Shown: positions 1 to 7,792, counted from the stretch's first letter. The stretch is DNA of 13,995 nucleotides from Candidatus Methanoplasma sp. (GCA_031283015.1 JAITCQ010000041.1:1-13995), one strand, 5' to 3'. Program-made: numbers and translations. The notes: generated by a model not told the origin, from the sequence alone.

Positions 1-945
1 CGATCTATTACGACCCGGAGAACCCCTTCCAGACCTTTGCGTGCGAGGGCGACAATTCGTTCCACTGGGGCGAGGAAGTAATGAAATTCTTCATCGCACA
101 CCCGAAGAACGAAGTGAAGAAGGAAGGATCCGTCCTTCCTGAGAACGCCCCCGGGCACTATCTCTACACGTATGATGGGATATACTTCGACCTGGAGATC
201 CCCGAAGAGATCCTCGGACTGGTATTGGACGTGCACGGCATGACAATGGATGCCACCCAGGAGAACAACGGAACCAACCTGCGCGAGATAGGCAGCAGAG
301 AGGGTTACGTCATACTTCAACCATCGACACCCACCAGATCCATCCTTCCCGAATTCGACGACATAATCTTTTCGATGGTCAACATCGTTGTCGACGATCT
401 CGGCGTAGATGAGAACCGCATACATGTGACCGGCTTCTCCAACGGAGGAAGATACACATGGCGCACCATACGCGACCACTCTGACTACTATGCTTCAGCA
501 GCCCCGGCTGCCAGCGGCCTCACCTTCACCGGAATACCGGGATGCACCTTCACCGAGGGAGACATGCCCGAGTTCGAGATCCCGGTCCTTTACATGCACG
601 GAACACGTGACAACGTAGTGACGTACGCATCTGGAATAGGCCAGTTGGAGAATGTGAAAGCCGCATGGAACATGGGAGAGGAACGCTTCGTCGCAGGGGA
701 TGACACATACACACACTACCGGTATTCAAATGCCAACGGTATCGTATTGGAGTTCATAACACACAACTATTATTCCGGCGCTCCCTTCGGAGCAGTCCCC
801 GTTACCGGGCACTGCTTCCCCGGAAGCACGGTCTATTACGACCCGGAGAACCCCTTCCAGACCTTCGCTTGCGAGGGCGCGGTTTCGTTCAACTGGGGCG
901 AGGAAGTGATCAAGTTCTTCAAGGCACACCCGAAGAATGAAGTGT
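1..945 (+). repeat. Tandem esterase-unit repeat, period 828 nt
   Basis: The first ~117 nt match 829-945 almost base for base (offset 828 nt, 276 codons), for example the run encoding YYDPENPFQTFACEG at both places. This shows that at least one more esterase unit precedes the window and that the copies are similar at DNA level, not only in protein. Copies ending near 2790 and 3630 are more diverged. Such similarity can come from recent duplication or gene conversion and makes the locus prone to length change and assembly collapse. Confidence 0.85.
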
Positions 946-3632
946 ATGAGCCAGCCGTTGTGGAAGGCATCGCCGTGACCGCACTGCCGGAGAAGACCGC
1001 TTACCTTGTGGAAGAGGTTCTTGATCTGACAGGCATGGCCGTCGCCAAGGTATACAGCGACGGAAGCACCAGAGCAATCTCTGGCTACGCCACGACCCCG
1101 GCGAACGGAACGGTCCTGAATGCGCTTGGAACACAGGCAGTGATAATCTACTACATCGAGGACGGAAAGCTCTACGTAGCGAACTTCAACGTCACGGTCA
1201 GTCTCCCGGCGGTCCTGGAAAGCATCGCCGTGAGCGAGTACCCTGAGAAGATGACCTATTACCTGGGCGAAGAACTTGACCTGACCGGCCTGGTCGTTAC
1301 CGCCATATACAGCGACGGAAGCACCAAGGTCGTCACGGACTACCTCACATCTCCGGTGGAAGGTATGGCACTGGACATTCTCGGAACGCAAACGGTCTTC
1401 ATCGCATACGCCGAGGACGGCGTCACTAAGGCGACGGCCTTCTATGTCGAAGTGGTCCCCGTTCCGATATTCATCGACGGGATCATCGTGAGCGAGTACC
1501 CGGCCAAGATGTCCTACACCAAAGGCGATCTCCTTGACCTGACCGGTCTGGTCGTCTCTGCGACATACACCGACGGAAGCACCCAAGAGATCATCCCCTA
1601 TGACGTATTGCCTAAGAGCGGAACGGTCCTGAACAATCTCGGAGCAAACACCGTGTACATTCTGTACATCGGGGAAGGAAAGCTCTGGATAACGGACTTC
1701 GCCGTCACGGTAAACCTCCCGCTGGCGCTGGAAAGCATCACTGTGAGCGGTTACCAGGAGAGATACTTTGTAGGCGATCCTCTTGACCTCAGGGGAATGG
1801 TAGTTACCGCCACCTACAACGACGGAAGCAAAAAGGCTGTCACTGGCTACTTAACAACGCCTACTGCCGGCACGCTCTTGAACAAGATCGGACCGCAGAC
1901 AGTGTATGTGGCATATAGCGAGGGCGGCGTCACGGCGTTGTCATCGTTCGATGTCACGGTGAGTGATACTCTCCTCGACACCGCTCCTGGGCATTATAAG
2001 TTCGCTTATAATAACGTGACCTACGACCTAGAGATACCCGAGCAGATCTTGGACGGTCCCCGCGGACTGATCATAGATATGCACGGACTTACCATGGACG
2101 CCGATCAAGAGAACGACGGGACCAACATGCGCGCGCTCGGAAAAGAGTATGGATACATCATACTCCAACCGTCCGTGCCCACTAGGAACGTCACTGTTGA
2201 TTGGGATGCGCCGATATATGGAATGGTCTTGACCATCATCGATGAACTTGACGTGGATATGGACCGCATACATGTGACCGGCTTCTCTATGGGAGGAAGG
2301 TTCTCTTGGCGCTTCATACGCGACCACTCTGATCTTCTGGCTTCCGCAGCTCCCGCAGCAAGCGGTATATCCAACAACGCTACACCAGGATGCACCTTCA
2401 CCGAGGGAGATATGCCTGTGTATGAGATCCCGATCCTGCACATAACGGGAACAAGGGACTCTTTACACCAGGACTCACTCCGCCAGCGTGATGCGATAAT
2501 AGCGGCATGGAACATGGGGGAGGGAGTGGTCATCGCAGGAGACGACAATTACACGCGCACCCGCTACGTGAACGCGAACGGGACCGTGTTCGAGATGATA
2601 CTCCACAACTACTACTCCGCCACCGCGCCCTTCATGGGCGGGGTCGTGGGAGGCCACTGTTTCCCCGGAAGCACGGTCTACTACGACCCGGCCAACCCGA
2701 AGCAGACCTTCGCCTGCGATCCTCCCAACTCGTTCATCTGGGGTGAGGAGGCCATGAAGTTCTTCATCGCGCATCCGAAGAATGCTGAGGGTGAAAAAGA
2801 GAAGGTCCTTCCCGACACCGCCCCGGGGCACTATGTATACGCCTATGACGGGATAACGTACGACCTGGAGATCCCAGAGCAAATTCTGGAGAGACAGGTC
2901 GGGCTGATCATAGATATGCACGGCGCAACCATGGACGCCCAACAGGAGAATGACGGAACGAACATGCGCGAGCTCGGACAGATATATGGATATGTCATAC
3001 TTCAACCGAACGGACCCGGCAGGAGTGTCCCCATCAGTGTCGATAAGCCGATATTTGATATGGTAGACATAATCATTGACGAGCTTAGCATCGACACGAA
3101 CCGCATACACGCGACGGGCTTCTCGATGGGGGGTGCGTTCGTATGGCGTGCCATACGCGACCACTCTGACCTTTTGGCCTCTGCGGCGCCGCTGAACACC
3201 GGCATCGGAACTGAGGAGATAAGGTACACCCCCACCAAGGAAAACCCGCCCAAGGCGGAGATACCGCTATTTTCCTCGCTTGGGACCCAGGATAGGATAG
3301 TACCGCCCGAGATCCGCGGCATGCCCCTGTGGAATGCCATATTGGACGTATGGGATATGGGAGAAGGAGAGGTGATCGCAGGTGATGACACGTACACGCG
3401 CACACGCTATGTGAACGATAACGGGACCGTGTTAGAGCTCATCATACACGACTACTCCTCCAGCGCCCCCTTCGCCGGAGGCACTGCCACTGGGCACTGC
3501 TTCCCGGGAAGCACCGCCCACTACGATCCGGATAATCCGGCGCAGTACACCCCGTTCGGGTGCGAGGGAGAGAATTCGTTCCATCTGGGAGAGGAGGTTA
3601 TTAAATTCTTCATTGAACATCCTAAAGCGTGA
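3..3632 (+). CDS. Secreted multidomain esterase with Ig-like repeats, 5' partial
   Basis: The frame is open from the window edge; the ATG at 81 is internal, because codons 3-80 already encode the conserved end of an esterase repeat. In order: end of one alpha/beta-hydrolase domain (to about 117), a complete esterase (about 141-945), four Ig-like domains of about 85 residues resembling Big_3 (from about 957, 1212, 1469 and 1726 to about 1965; core GLVVTATYSDGST-like), then two more esterases (about 1977-2790 and 2815-3630). Each complete esterase has the triad of the LpqC/PHB-depolymerase/feruloyl-esterase group: GFSxG with Ser codons at 438, 2286 and 3123; GTRD or GTQD with Asp at 609, 2457 and 3291; GHCFPG with His at 810, 2655 and 3495. 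An oxyanion-type DxHG motif is also present. Probably exported, but the signal sequence lies outside the window; no C-terminal anchor is seen. Substrate unknown; ester bonds in plant or host polymers are a reasonable guess. Heads a likely operon with the thioredoxin gene. Confidence 0.88.
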   Translation: MYYDPENPFQTFACEGDNSFHWGEEVMKFFIAHPKNEVKKEGSVLPENAPGHYLYTYDGIYFDLEIPEEILGLVLDVHGMTMDATQENNGTNLREIGSREGYVILQPSTPTRSILPEFDDIIFSMVNIVVDDLGVDENRIHVTGFSNGGRYTWRTIRDHSDYYASAAPAASGLTFTGIPGCTFTEGDMPEFEIPVLYMHGTRDNVVTYASGIGQLENVKAAWNMGEERFVAGDDTYTHYRYSNANGIVLEFITHNYYSGAPFGAVPVTGHCFPGSTVYYDPENPFQTFACEGAVSFNWGEEVIKFFKAHPKNEVYEPAVVEGIAVTALPEKTAYLVEEVLDLTGMAVAKVYSDGSTRAISGYATTPANGTVLNALGTQAVIIYYIEDGKLYVANFNVTVSLPAVLESIAVSEYPEKMTYYLGEELDLTGLVVTAIYSDGSTKVVTDYLTSPVEGMALDILGTQTVFIAYAEDGVTKATAFYVEVVPVPIFIDGIIVSEYPAKMSYTKGDLLDLTGLVVSATYTDGSTQEIIPYDVLPKSGTVLNNLGANTVYILYIGEGKLWITDFAVTVNLPLALESITVSGYQERYFVGDPLDLRGMVVTATYNDGSKKAVTGYLTTPTAGTLLNKIGPQTVYVAYSEGGVTALSSFDVTVSDTLLDTAPGHYKFAYNNVTYDLEIPEQILDGPRGLIIDMHGLTMDADQENDGTNMRALGKEYGYIILQPSVPTRNVTVDWDAPIYGMVLTIIDELDVDMDRIHVTGFSMGGRFSWRFIRDHSDLLASAAPAASGISNNATPGCTFTEGDMPVYEIPILHITGTRDSLHQDSLRQRDAIIAAWNMGEGVVIAGDDNYTRTRYVNANGTVFEMILHNYYSATAPFMGGVVGGHCFPGSTVYYDPANPKQTFACDPPNSFIWGEEAMKFFIAHPKNAEGEKEKVLPDTAPGHYVYAYDGITYDLEIPEQILERQVGLIIDMHGATMDAQQENDGTNMRELGQIYGYVILQPNGPGRSVPISVDKPIFDMVDIIIDELSIDTNRIHATGFSMGGAFVWRAIRDHSDLLASAAPLNTGIGTEEIRYTPTKENPPKAEIPLFSSLGTQDRIVPPEIRGMPLWNAILDVWDMGEGEVIAGDDTYTRTRYVNDNGTVLELIIHDYSSSAPFAGGTATGHCFPGSTAHYDPDNPAQYTPFGCEGENSFHLGEEVIKFFIEHPKA
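957..1965 (+). repeat. Four tandem Ig-like (Big_3-type) domain repeats
   Basis: Four units of about 85 codons begin near 957, 1212, 1469 and 1726. Each starts with a strand like ESIAVSEYP, followed by LDLTGLVVTATYSDGST, a G(T/M)xL turn and an LGxQTVxIxY strand. They sit between the first complete esterase and the last two and probably act as a spacer or as binding modules at the cell surface. Confidence 0.8.
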
Positions 3633-3635
3633 GGT

Positions 3636-3643
3636 AAGGAGGT
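3636..3643 (+). promoter_or_regulatory. Strong Shine-Dalgarno site of the thioredoxin-like gene
   Basis: AAGGAGGT, complementary to the 3' end of archaeal 16S rRNA, ends 8 nt before the ATG at 3652 and fixes that start. It lies just after the esterase TGA (3630-3632), fitting translation from a shared mRNA. Confidence 0.8.
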
Positions 3644-3651
3644 AACGCAAG

Positions 3652-4224
3652 ATGAACAAACAAACAACATTAATAACGATAGTGGTACTGGCGGTCTGTA
3701 TCACTGTCGGATTTTTTATAATTACTAATATGGATAAGGACGACAAGTCCGCGCTCAGCGAAAAAGACCTCGAAGGATTCGATATCACGCTGTACGAGGA
3801 AGACAAGATGTTCGTCGTCCTTCACGATGTGACCACGTTGGACGGAGTTCCCTTCAACAACAGCGACATTCCCAAGAAATACGTACTGTTGACCTTCTGG
3901 GCCACTTGGTGTCCGGATTGCGAAAAGGAAAATCCGTCCTTACAATACCTACAAGACAACCGCGCAGATGAAAACTTCACTGTTCTGGCCGTTTCCATCG
4001 ATACGTCCTTAGATGCACTGGAGAAATATCTTAATGCAAAGGGGTATGACTTCCCCGTCTTGATCAATATCAAGAACAACCTATGGGAAGAATACTTCGA
4101 CTGGATACCTACGAGCTACCTACTTGGCCCCGACGGGTACGTCATTGCGAAGATAGTCGACACCGTATACTGGGACAGCGAAGAGGCAACGAGGATGCTG
4201 GATTACCTGATGGGTTCACGGTGA
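3652..4224 (+). CDS. Membrane-anchored TlpA/ResA-like thioredoxin-fold protein
   Basis: 190 residues. Residues ~6-27 form one hydrophobic segment after a short basic start, which reads as an uncleaved anchor or signal peptide placing the rest outside the cell. The thioredoxin-fold domain has the redox motif CPDC at residues 87-90 in an FWATWCPDC context, a TlpA/AhpC-TSA-like VLAVSID strand, and the cis-proline at P153 (IPTSY). These are the residues needed for thiol-disulfide exchange. It starts 19 nt after the multi-esterase gene with a strong ribosome binding site, so the two are probably co-transcribed. The esterase domains carry conserved cysteines (PGC, GHC, FAC), so a role in keeping those thiols correct is plausible but inferred. 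Cytochrome maturation is another role of the family; no cytochrome gene is present here to support it. Confidence 0.85.
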   Translation: MNKQTTLITIVVLAVCITVGFFIITNMDKDDKSALSEKDLEGFDITLYEEDKMFVVLHDVTTLDGVPFNNSDIPKKYVLLTFWATWCPDCEKENPSLQYLQDNRADENFTVLAVSIDTSLDALEKYLNAKGYDFPVLINIKNNLWEEYFDWIPTSYLLGPDGYVIAKIVDTVYWDSEEATRMLDYLMGSR

Positions 4225-4265
4225 ACCTAAAGGAATTCGGCAGACACTTAAAGGCGCACAAAACA

Positions 4266-4305
4266 GTCTCCAAGACGCTGTGTCTTGGAGACGACCTTAA
4301 TCATT
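4266..4305 (+). terminator. Perfect hairpin after the esterase-thioredoxin operon
   Basis: GTCTCCAAGAC (4266-4276) pairs perfectly with GTCTTGGAGAC (4282-4292) around a 5-nt loop: an 11-bp stem. A moderately T-rich stretch (TTAATCATTTTAAT) follows. It lies 41 nt after the thioredoxin stop and before the argG promoter. The T tract is not a clean run, so RNA processing or protection is an alternative. Confidence 0.6.
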
Positions 4306-4380
4306 TTAATGAAAGTTGGCTAAAATGACGAACAGCAGAGGACCAGGACCCGTGACCTGTTCTATCTATTAGAATAACGA

Positions 4381-4388
4381 TTTAAATA
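4381..4388 (+). promoter_or_regulatory. TATA box of the argGH operon
   Basis: TTTAAATA matches archaeal box A. With the usual ~26-nt spacing, transcription would start near 4411, giving a leader of about 31 nt before the argG ATG. Confidence 0.55.
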
Positions 4389-4415
4389 ACGAAAGATTAT
4401 CAGATAGTGATCATA

Positions 4416-4445
4416 ATGGCATACGCGGAAGTGATGGAACAATGA
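4416..4445 (+). CDS. Possible 9-codon upstream ORF overlapping the argG start
   Basis: ATG at 4416 opens MAYAEVMEQ and ends at TGA 4443-4445, so its stop shares the ATGA junction with the argG start (4442). It begins ~5 nt after the predicted transcription start. It is in a different frame from argG. Such an arrangement can couple translation, but a chance short ORF cannot be excluded. Confidence 0.25.
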   Translation: MAYAEVMEQ

Positions 4446-5650
4446 GCAAGGGTGGAAGGGAAAAGGTCGTTTTGGCATACTCCGGAGGACTAGACACCTC
4501 CATAGCGATAAAATGGATCCAAGAAAAATACGATCTTGAGGTCATTGCCGTCGCGATAAACGTCGGGCAGCCTCCGAGCAGCGACGACATCATCGCCCGC
4601 GCCAAAAGGAACGGCGCCGTGAAAGCGGAGTTCGTAGACGCTAAGGACGAGTTCGTGGAAGAGTACATCTGGCCCGCACTCAAGGCGAACGCGATGTACC
4701 AGAACATCTACCCCCTGAGCACATCCATCGCAAGACCGCTGATCGCGAAGAAACTTGTAGAGGTCGCAAAGAAAGAAGGCGCGAGGTACATCGCGCACGG
4801 ATGCACAGGGAAAGGCAACGACCAGGTAAGATTCGACGTCGGGATAGTCTCAATGGACCCGGACCTGAAGATCATCGCGCCCATCAGGGAATGGGTCATG
4901 ACCCGTGAGGAAGAGATCGAATACGCCCGCGAGAACGACATCGAGATAATCGTGAAGAAAGAGAGCCCGTATTCAAGGGACGAGAACCTGTGGGGAGCGT
5001 CCTGCGAGGCCGGGGTACTGGAGGATGCGTGGACAGAACCTCCGAAGGACGTGTGGGTGCACACCGTCGATCCGGCCGAGGCTCCGAACCAGCCGGAATA
5101 CGTCGAGGTATCATTCGAGAAAGGGATACCCGTCGCCCTCAACGGTAAGCGCATGAAAGGCGCGGACCTCATCGAGGAACTATACAAGATCGCCGGCAGG
5201 AACGGCGTAGGCCGCATCGACCACATAGAGGACCGTCTCATAGGGATAAAGAGTAGGGAGGTGTACGAATGCCCCGCTTCCGTCGTGCTGATAACCGCGC
5301 ACCGCGCCATGGAAGCGATGACCGTGACCAAAGAGGTCATCGAATTCAAGAGAGGCATCGAGCAGAAGTTCTCGGAGCTCGTTTACAACGGATTGTGGTT
5401 CGGCGGACTCAGAGGACCGATCAACGCGTTCATTGACACGACGCAGGAACACGTCACCGGCACGATCAGAATGAAGCTTCATAAAGGAAGCTGCATGGCG
5501 GTAGGCCGCAAATCTCCGTACTCCCTGTACGACACCGGACTATCCACATATGGAAAGGACGACAGCTTCGACCACACTTCGGCGGTCGGATTCATATATT
5601 GCTGGGGTCTCCCCGACAGGACCGCCGCAAGGGCGCACAAAAAGAAGTGA
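4442..5650 (+). CDS. argG: Argininosuccinate synthase
   Basis: 402 residues, the usual length. Joins citrulline and aspartate using ATP to form argininosuccinate, the penultimate step of arginine synthesis, in the cytoplasm. The N-type ATP pyrophosphatase loop AYSGGLDTS is at residues 12-20. Further family motifs are STSIARPLIAKK (about 93-104), AHGCTGKGNDQVRFD (118-132) and RKSPYSLYD near the end. The start at 4442 puts the loop at the normal distance from the N terminus; GTGAT at 4431-4435, complementary to the 16S 3' end, is a plausible ribosome binding site. It is the first gene of a two-gene unit with argH, 4 nt downstream. Confidence 0.97.
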   Translation: MSKGGREKVVLAYSGGLDTSIAIKWIQEKYDLEVIAVAINVGQPPSSDDIIARAKRNGAVKAEFVDAKDEFVEEYIWPALKANAMYQNIYPLSTSIARPLIAKKLVEVAKKEGARYIAHGCTGKGNDQVRFDVGIVSMDPDLKIIAPIREWVMTREEEIEYARENDIEIIVKKESPYSRDENLWGASCEAGVLEDAWTEPPKDVWVHTVDPAEAPNQPEYVEVSFEKGIPVALNGKRMKGADLIEELYKIAGRNGVGRIDHIEDRLIGIKSREVYECPASVVLITAHRAMEAMTVTKEVIEFKRGIEQKFSELVYNGLWFGGLRGPINAFIDTTQEHVTGTIRMKLHKGSCMAVGRKSPYSLYDTGLSTYGKDDSFDHTSAVGFIYCWGLPDRTAARAHKKK

Positions 5651-5654
5651 TAAC

Positions 5655-7121
5655 ATGGCAAAGCAGGCACTTTGGTCGGGAAGGTTCGAGACAGAGGCCG
5701 ACGAGTCCGCGCTCAGGTTCACATCTTCCCTGGACGTTGACTCGGCGCTTGCGTTCTATGATGTGATGGGCTCCCTGGCGCACGTCAGGATGCTGAAGAA
5801 ACAGAAGATAATGCCCGCCAAGGACGCGGACAAGATAACGGACGGCCTGATATCGATAGTGTCGATGATGGAGAATGGGGAGTTCGAGATCGACGGAACC
5901 TCCGAGGACATCCACTCTGCCGTAGAGTTCAAGCTTACGGAGATGATCGGCCCGGTCGGCGGCAAGCTGCACACCGGGCGCAGCAGGAACGATCAGGTCG
6001 CCACAGACCTCAGGATGTATCTGAGGGATGTGATGCTCGAAGCGGTCATCGACATCGACACGCTTGCGATGAGCCTGCTAAAGATCGCGGAGGATCACGG
6101 CGGCACCGTGATGCCGGGATTCACGCACATGCAGCACGCGCAGCCGGTGACGCTCGCGCAGCATATGCTGGCACATATCTTCAGATTATCAAGGGACGCC
6201 GACAGGTTCTTTGACGCTCTCGGCAGGATGGACCGGTGTCCGCTGGGATCCGCCGCTCTGGCCGGGACCACTTATCCTATCGACAGAAAGATGACGGCGA
6301 AGGCGCTCGGTTTCAAGGCCCCCACTCAGAATTCCATGGATTCTGTGAGTTCCAGGGACAATGTGTCGGAAGCTATGTTCTGCGCGTCGATGGCCGCTTT
6401 GGACATGTCCTCATTATGCGAAGAATTGATCATATGGTCGTCTCAGGAGTTCGGATTCATCGAGATGGACGATGTGTTCACCACAGGATCGTCGATAATG
6501 CCACAAAAAAAGAACCCCGATATCGCCGAATTGATAAGAGGGAGGACGGGCGCCGTCGTCGGCGGCCTGGTCTCGTTGATGGTGACAATGAAAGGACTCC
6601 CGCTCTCTTACAACAGAGACCTTCAGGAGGACAAAGGACCGGCGATGGACTCGCTGAGCGTGGTGTCCGACTGTGCGAACATGCTTTCGAAGGTCGTGTC
6701 GACGATGAAGGTCAGCAAGGACGCGATGTCGGCAGCGGCTGAGAAAGGGTTCATCAACGCCACCGATCTCGCCGACTACCTGGTGACAAAAGGCATCCCC
6801 TTCAGGGAGGCCCACGGCATCGTGGGGGAGTGCGTAAGATACTGCATCTCCCGCGGTAAAAAGCTGGAGGACCTGACTTTGAAAGAATTCAAGAAGTTCT
6901 CCGATTCTATCGGCAGCGACGTTTACGAGATACTCCCGGTAAAAGCGTGCGTCGAAAGGAGGAACTCATACGGCGGCACGTCCTCCGCATCCGTAGATAC
7001 GCAGATCACCGAGGCAGCGAACGCCGTCATGGAGAGGGACGATAGGGTAAGGCGGGAGACCCAACTCATCGAGGGCTGCTGGGACCGTCTACTGGAGAGA
7101 CACACGGGACAGCCGATGTGA
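5655..7121 (+). CDS. argH: Argininosuccinate lyase
   Basis: 488 residues from the ATG at 5655, which begins MAKQALWSGRF, the normal N terminus of the family. The frame stays open back to 5550, but that part overlaps the end of argG and is not expected to be translated. Cleaves argininosuccinate to arginine and fumarate. Fumarase/aspartase superfamily motifs: HTGRSRNDQV at residues 106-115, MQHAQP with H161, and the signature GSSIMPQKKNPD from residue 278, whose serine pair 279-280 includes the expected catalytic serine. Only 4 nt separate it from argG; AGTGAT at the argG stop can serve as ribosome binding site, so the pair is translated from one mRNA. It converges with the minus-strand gene ending at 7153. 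Confidence 0.97.
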   Translation: MAKQALWSGRFETEADESALRFTSSLDVDSALAFYDVMGSLAHVRMLKKQKIMPAKDADKITDGLISIVSMMENGEFEIDGTSEDIHSAVEFKLTEMIGPVGGKLHTGRSRNDQVATDLRMYLRDVMLEAVIDIDTLAMSLLKIAEDHGGTVMPGFTHMQHAQPVTLAQHMLAHIFRLSRDADRFFDALGRMDRCPLGSAALAGTTYPIDRKMTAKALGFKAPTQNSMDSVSSRDNVSEAMFCASMAALDMSSLCEELIIWSSQEFGFIEMDDVFTTGSSIMPQKKNPDIAELIRGRTGAVVGGLVSLMVTMKGLPLSYNRDLQEDKGPAMDSLSVVSDCANMLSKVVSTMKVSKDAMSAAAEKGFINATDLADYLVTKGIPFREAHGIVGECVRYCISRGKKLEDLTLKEFKKFSDSIGSDVYEILPVKACVERRNSYGGTSSASVDTQITEAANAVMERDDRVRRETQLIEGCWDRLLERHTGQPM

Positions 7122-7152
7122 CCGCCGTCGGACTTTCACGCGAGAACAGCGT

Positions 7153-7518
7153 TCAGTCAAAATCGGCCCTGTCGTTGTGAAGCACTTCGTATTTCACGCC
7201 CGAGGACGTAAGAAGGTTGCTTATAAGGTCTGTCATCTTTGACATATCCGTGGCCTTGTTGTACGTCTTAAGGTAGAACTCTTTCCGCCCCATTGGGAAA
7301 ATGAGTCTCATCTTGCCCTTTCTGTTGTACCCTTCGGGCTTGCGGTTGCGTTCAAGATCCACCATGTTCATGTCGACGTACATCTGGAAGATCTCTTCTT
7401 CTTCCGGCATCTGTCCTATCTCTTCAAGCAAAGCTTTCAGGACATCCCTGAACACAGGCGCAATGTCTCTATAATCCGATTTCCCTTTGAGAACGAAGTG
7501 GGTGCTGAAGACCTTCAT
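7153..7518 (-). CDS. Small hypothetical protein, unrecognised
   Basis: 121 residues, charged throughout, with no signal peptide or membrane segment, so probably cytoplasmic. An acidic stretch (MPEEEEIF, about residues 37-44) follows a likely helix, then basic segments (NRKPEGYNRKGK) and a basic beta-like strand (LIFPMGRKEFYL). The alternating acidic and basic patches could suit a small RNA- or protein-binding role, but I do not recognise a family. Believed real because the gene fills the space between argH and a promoter: an AT-rich box (7541-7548, minus strand) lies ~26 nt before the ATG, as in a leaderless archaeal gene. Codon use resembles its neighbours. It ends in TGA 31 nt from the end of argH. 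Confidence 0.7.
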   Translation of the reverse strand: MKVFSTHFVLKGKSDYRDIAPVFRDVLKALLEEIGQMPEEEEIFQMYVDMNMVDLERNRKPEGYNRKGKMRLIFPMGRKEFYLKTYNKATDMSKMTDLISNLLTSSGVKYEVLHNDRADFD

Positions 7519-7540
7519 CGACCGATACTAAGCTTAGGTT

Positions 7541-7548
7541 TTATTTAT
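7541..7548 (-). promoter_or_regulatory. TATA-like box of the small hypothetical gene
   Basis: The minus strand reads AAATAAATAAAA across 7539-7550. Its centre is ~26 nt from the start codon at 7518, placing the transcription start at or next to the ATG (leaderless). Confidence 0.5.
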
Positions 7549-7736
7549 TTGTTCTTAGGGAAGTCAGGACGGAATGAAAGCTGTCAAAAGGCAACGCTTG
7601 TCTTTTCCATCGATCGCGCGGGCCTCTGAACGTTGTTTTGAACGGATGCGGCGTTCACTTTCGGTCAATTCGGAGACCCCCCTAATAGGCTTTTAAACAT
7701 GTCTGAGAATGGAGCGTCAGCCGTTGTGATGGGGAG

Positions 7737-7774
7737 CCCGGGTTCGGTGTCTCTTACCAGACGGCGAACCCGGG
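7737..7774. other. Long near-perfect hairpin
   Basis: CCCGGGTTCG (7737-7746) pairs perfectly with CGAACCCGGG (7765-7774). Inside, GTCT (7749-7752) pairs with AGAC (7759-7762) after a 2x2 internal loop, leaving a 6-nt loop. The element could be RNA on either strand: the TATA box at 7793-7800 reads TATATAAA on the minus strand and would place a minus-strand start at about 7770. It is not followed by a T tract, so a plain terminator is unlikely. Confidence 0.5.
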
Positions 7775-7792
7775 ACCATCGGGCGGGAGGTG

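Noticed and set aside
726..1586. 286-codon minus-strand ORF inside the esterase-Ig gene
   Set aside because: Opposite frame to a clear coding sequence, with repetitive content that follows the Ig repeats and no family features.
81..3632. Gene start at the ATG at 81
   Set aside because: Codons 3-80 are in frame and match the conserved end of an esterase unit, so this ATG is internal and the gene begins upstream of the window.
4213..4227. GGTTC...GAACC palindrome at the thioredoxin stop codon as terminator
   Set aside because: Only 5-6 bp with no T tract; the 11-bp hairpin 40 nt downstream is the better candidate.
4083..4328. 81-codon ORF at the end of the thioredoxin gene
   Set aside because: Mostly an out-of-frame reading of the thioredoxin gene that then runs through the terminator hairpin.
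5550..5654. Upstream extension of argH to 5550
   Set aside because: It overlaps the argG end in another frame, and the family N terminus begins at the ATG at 5655.
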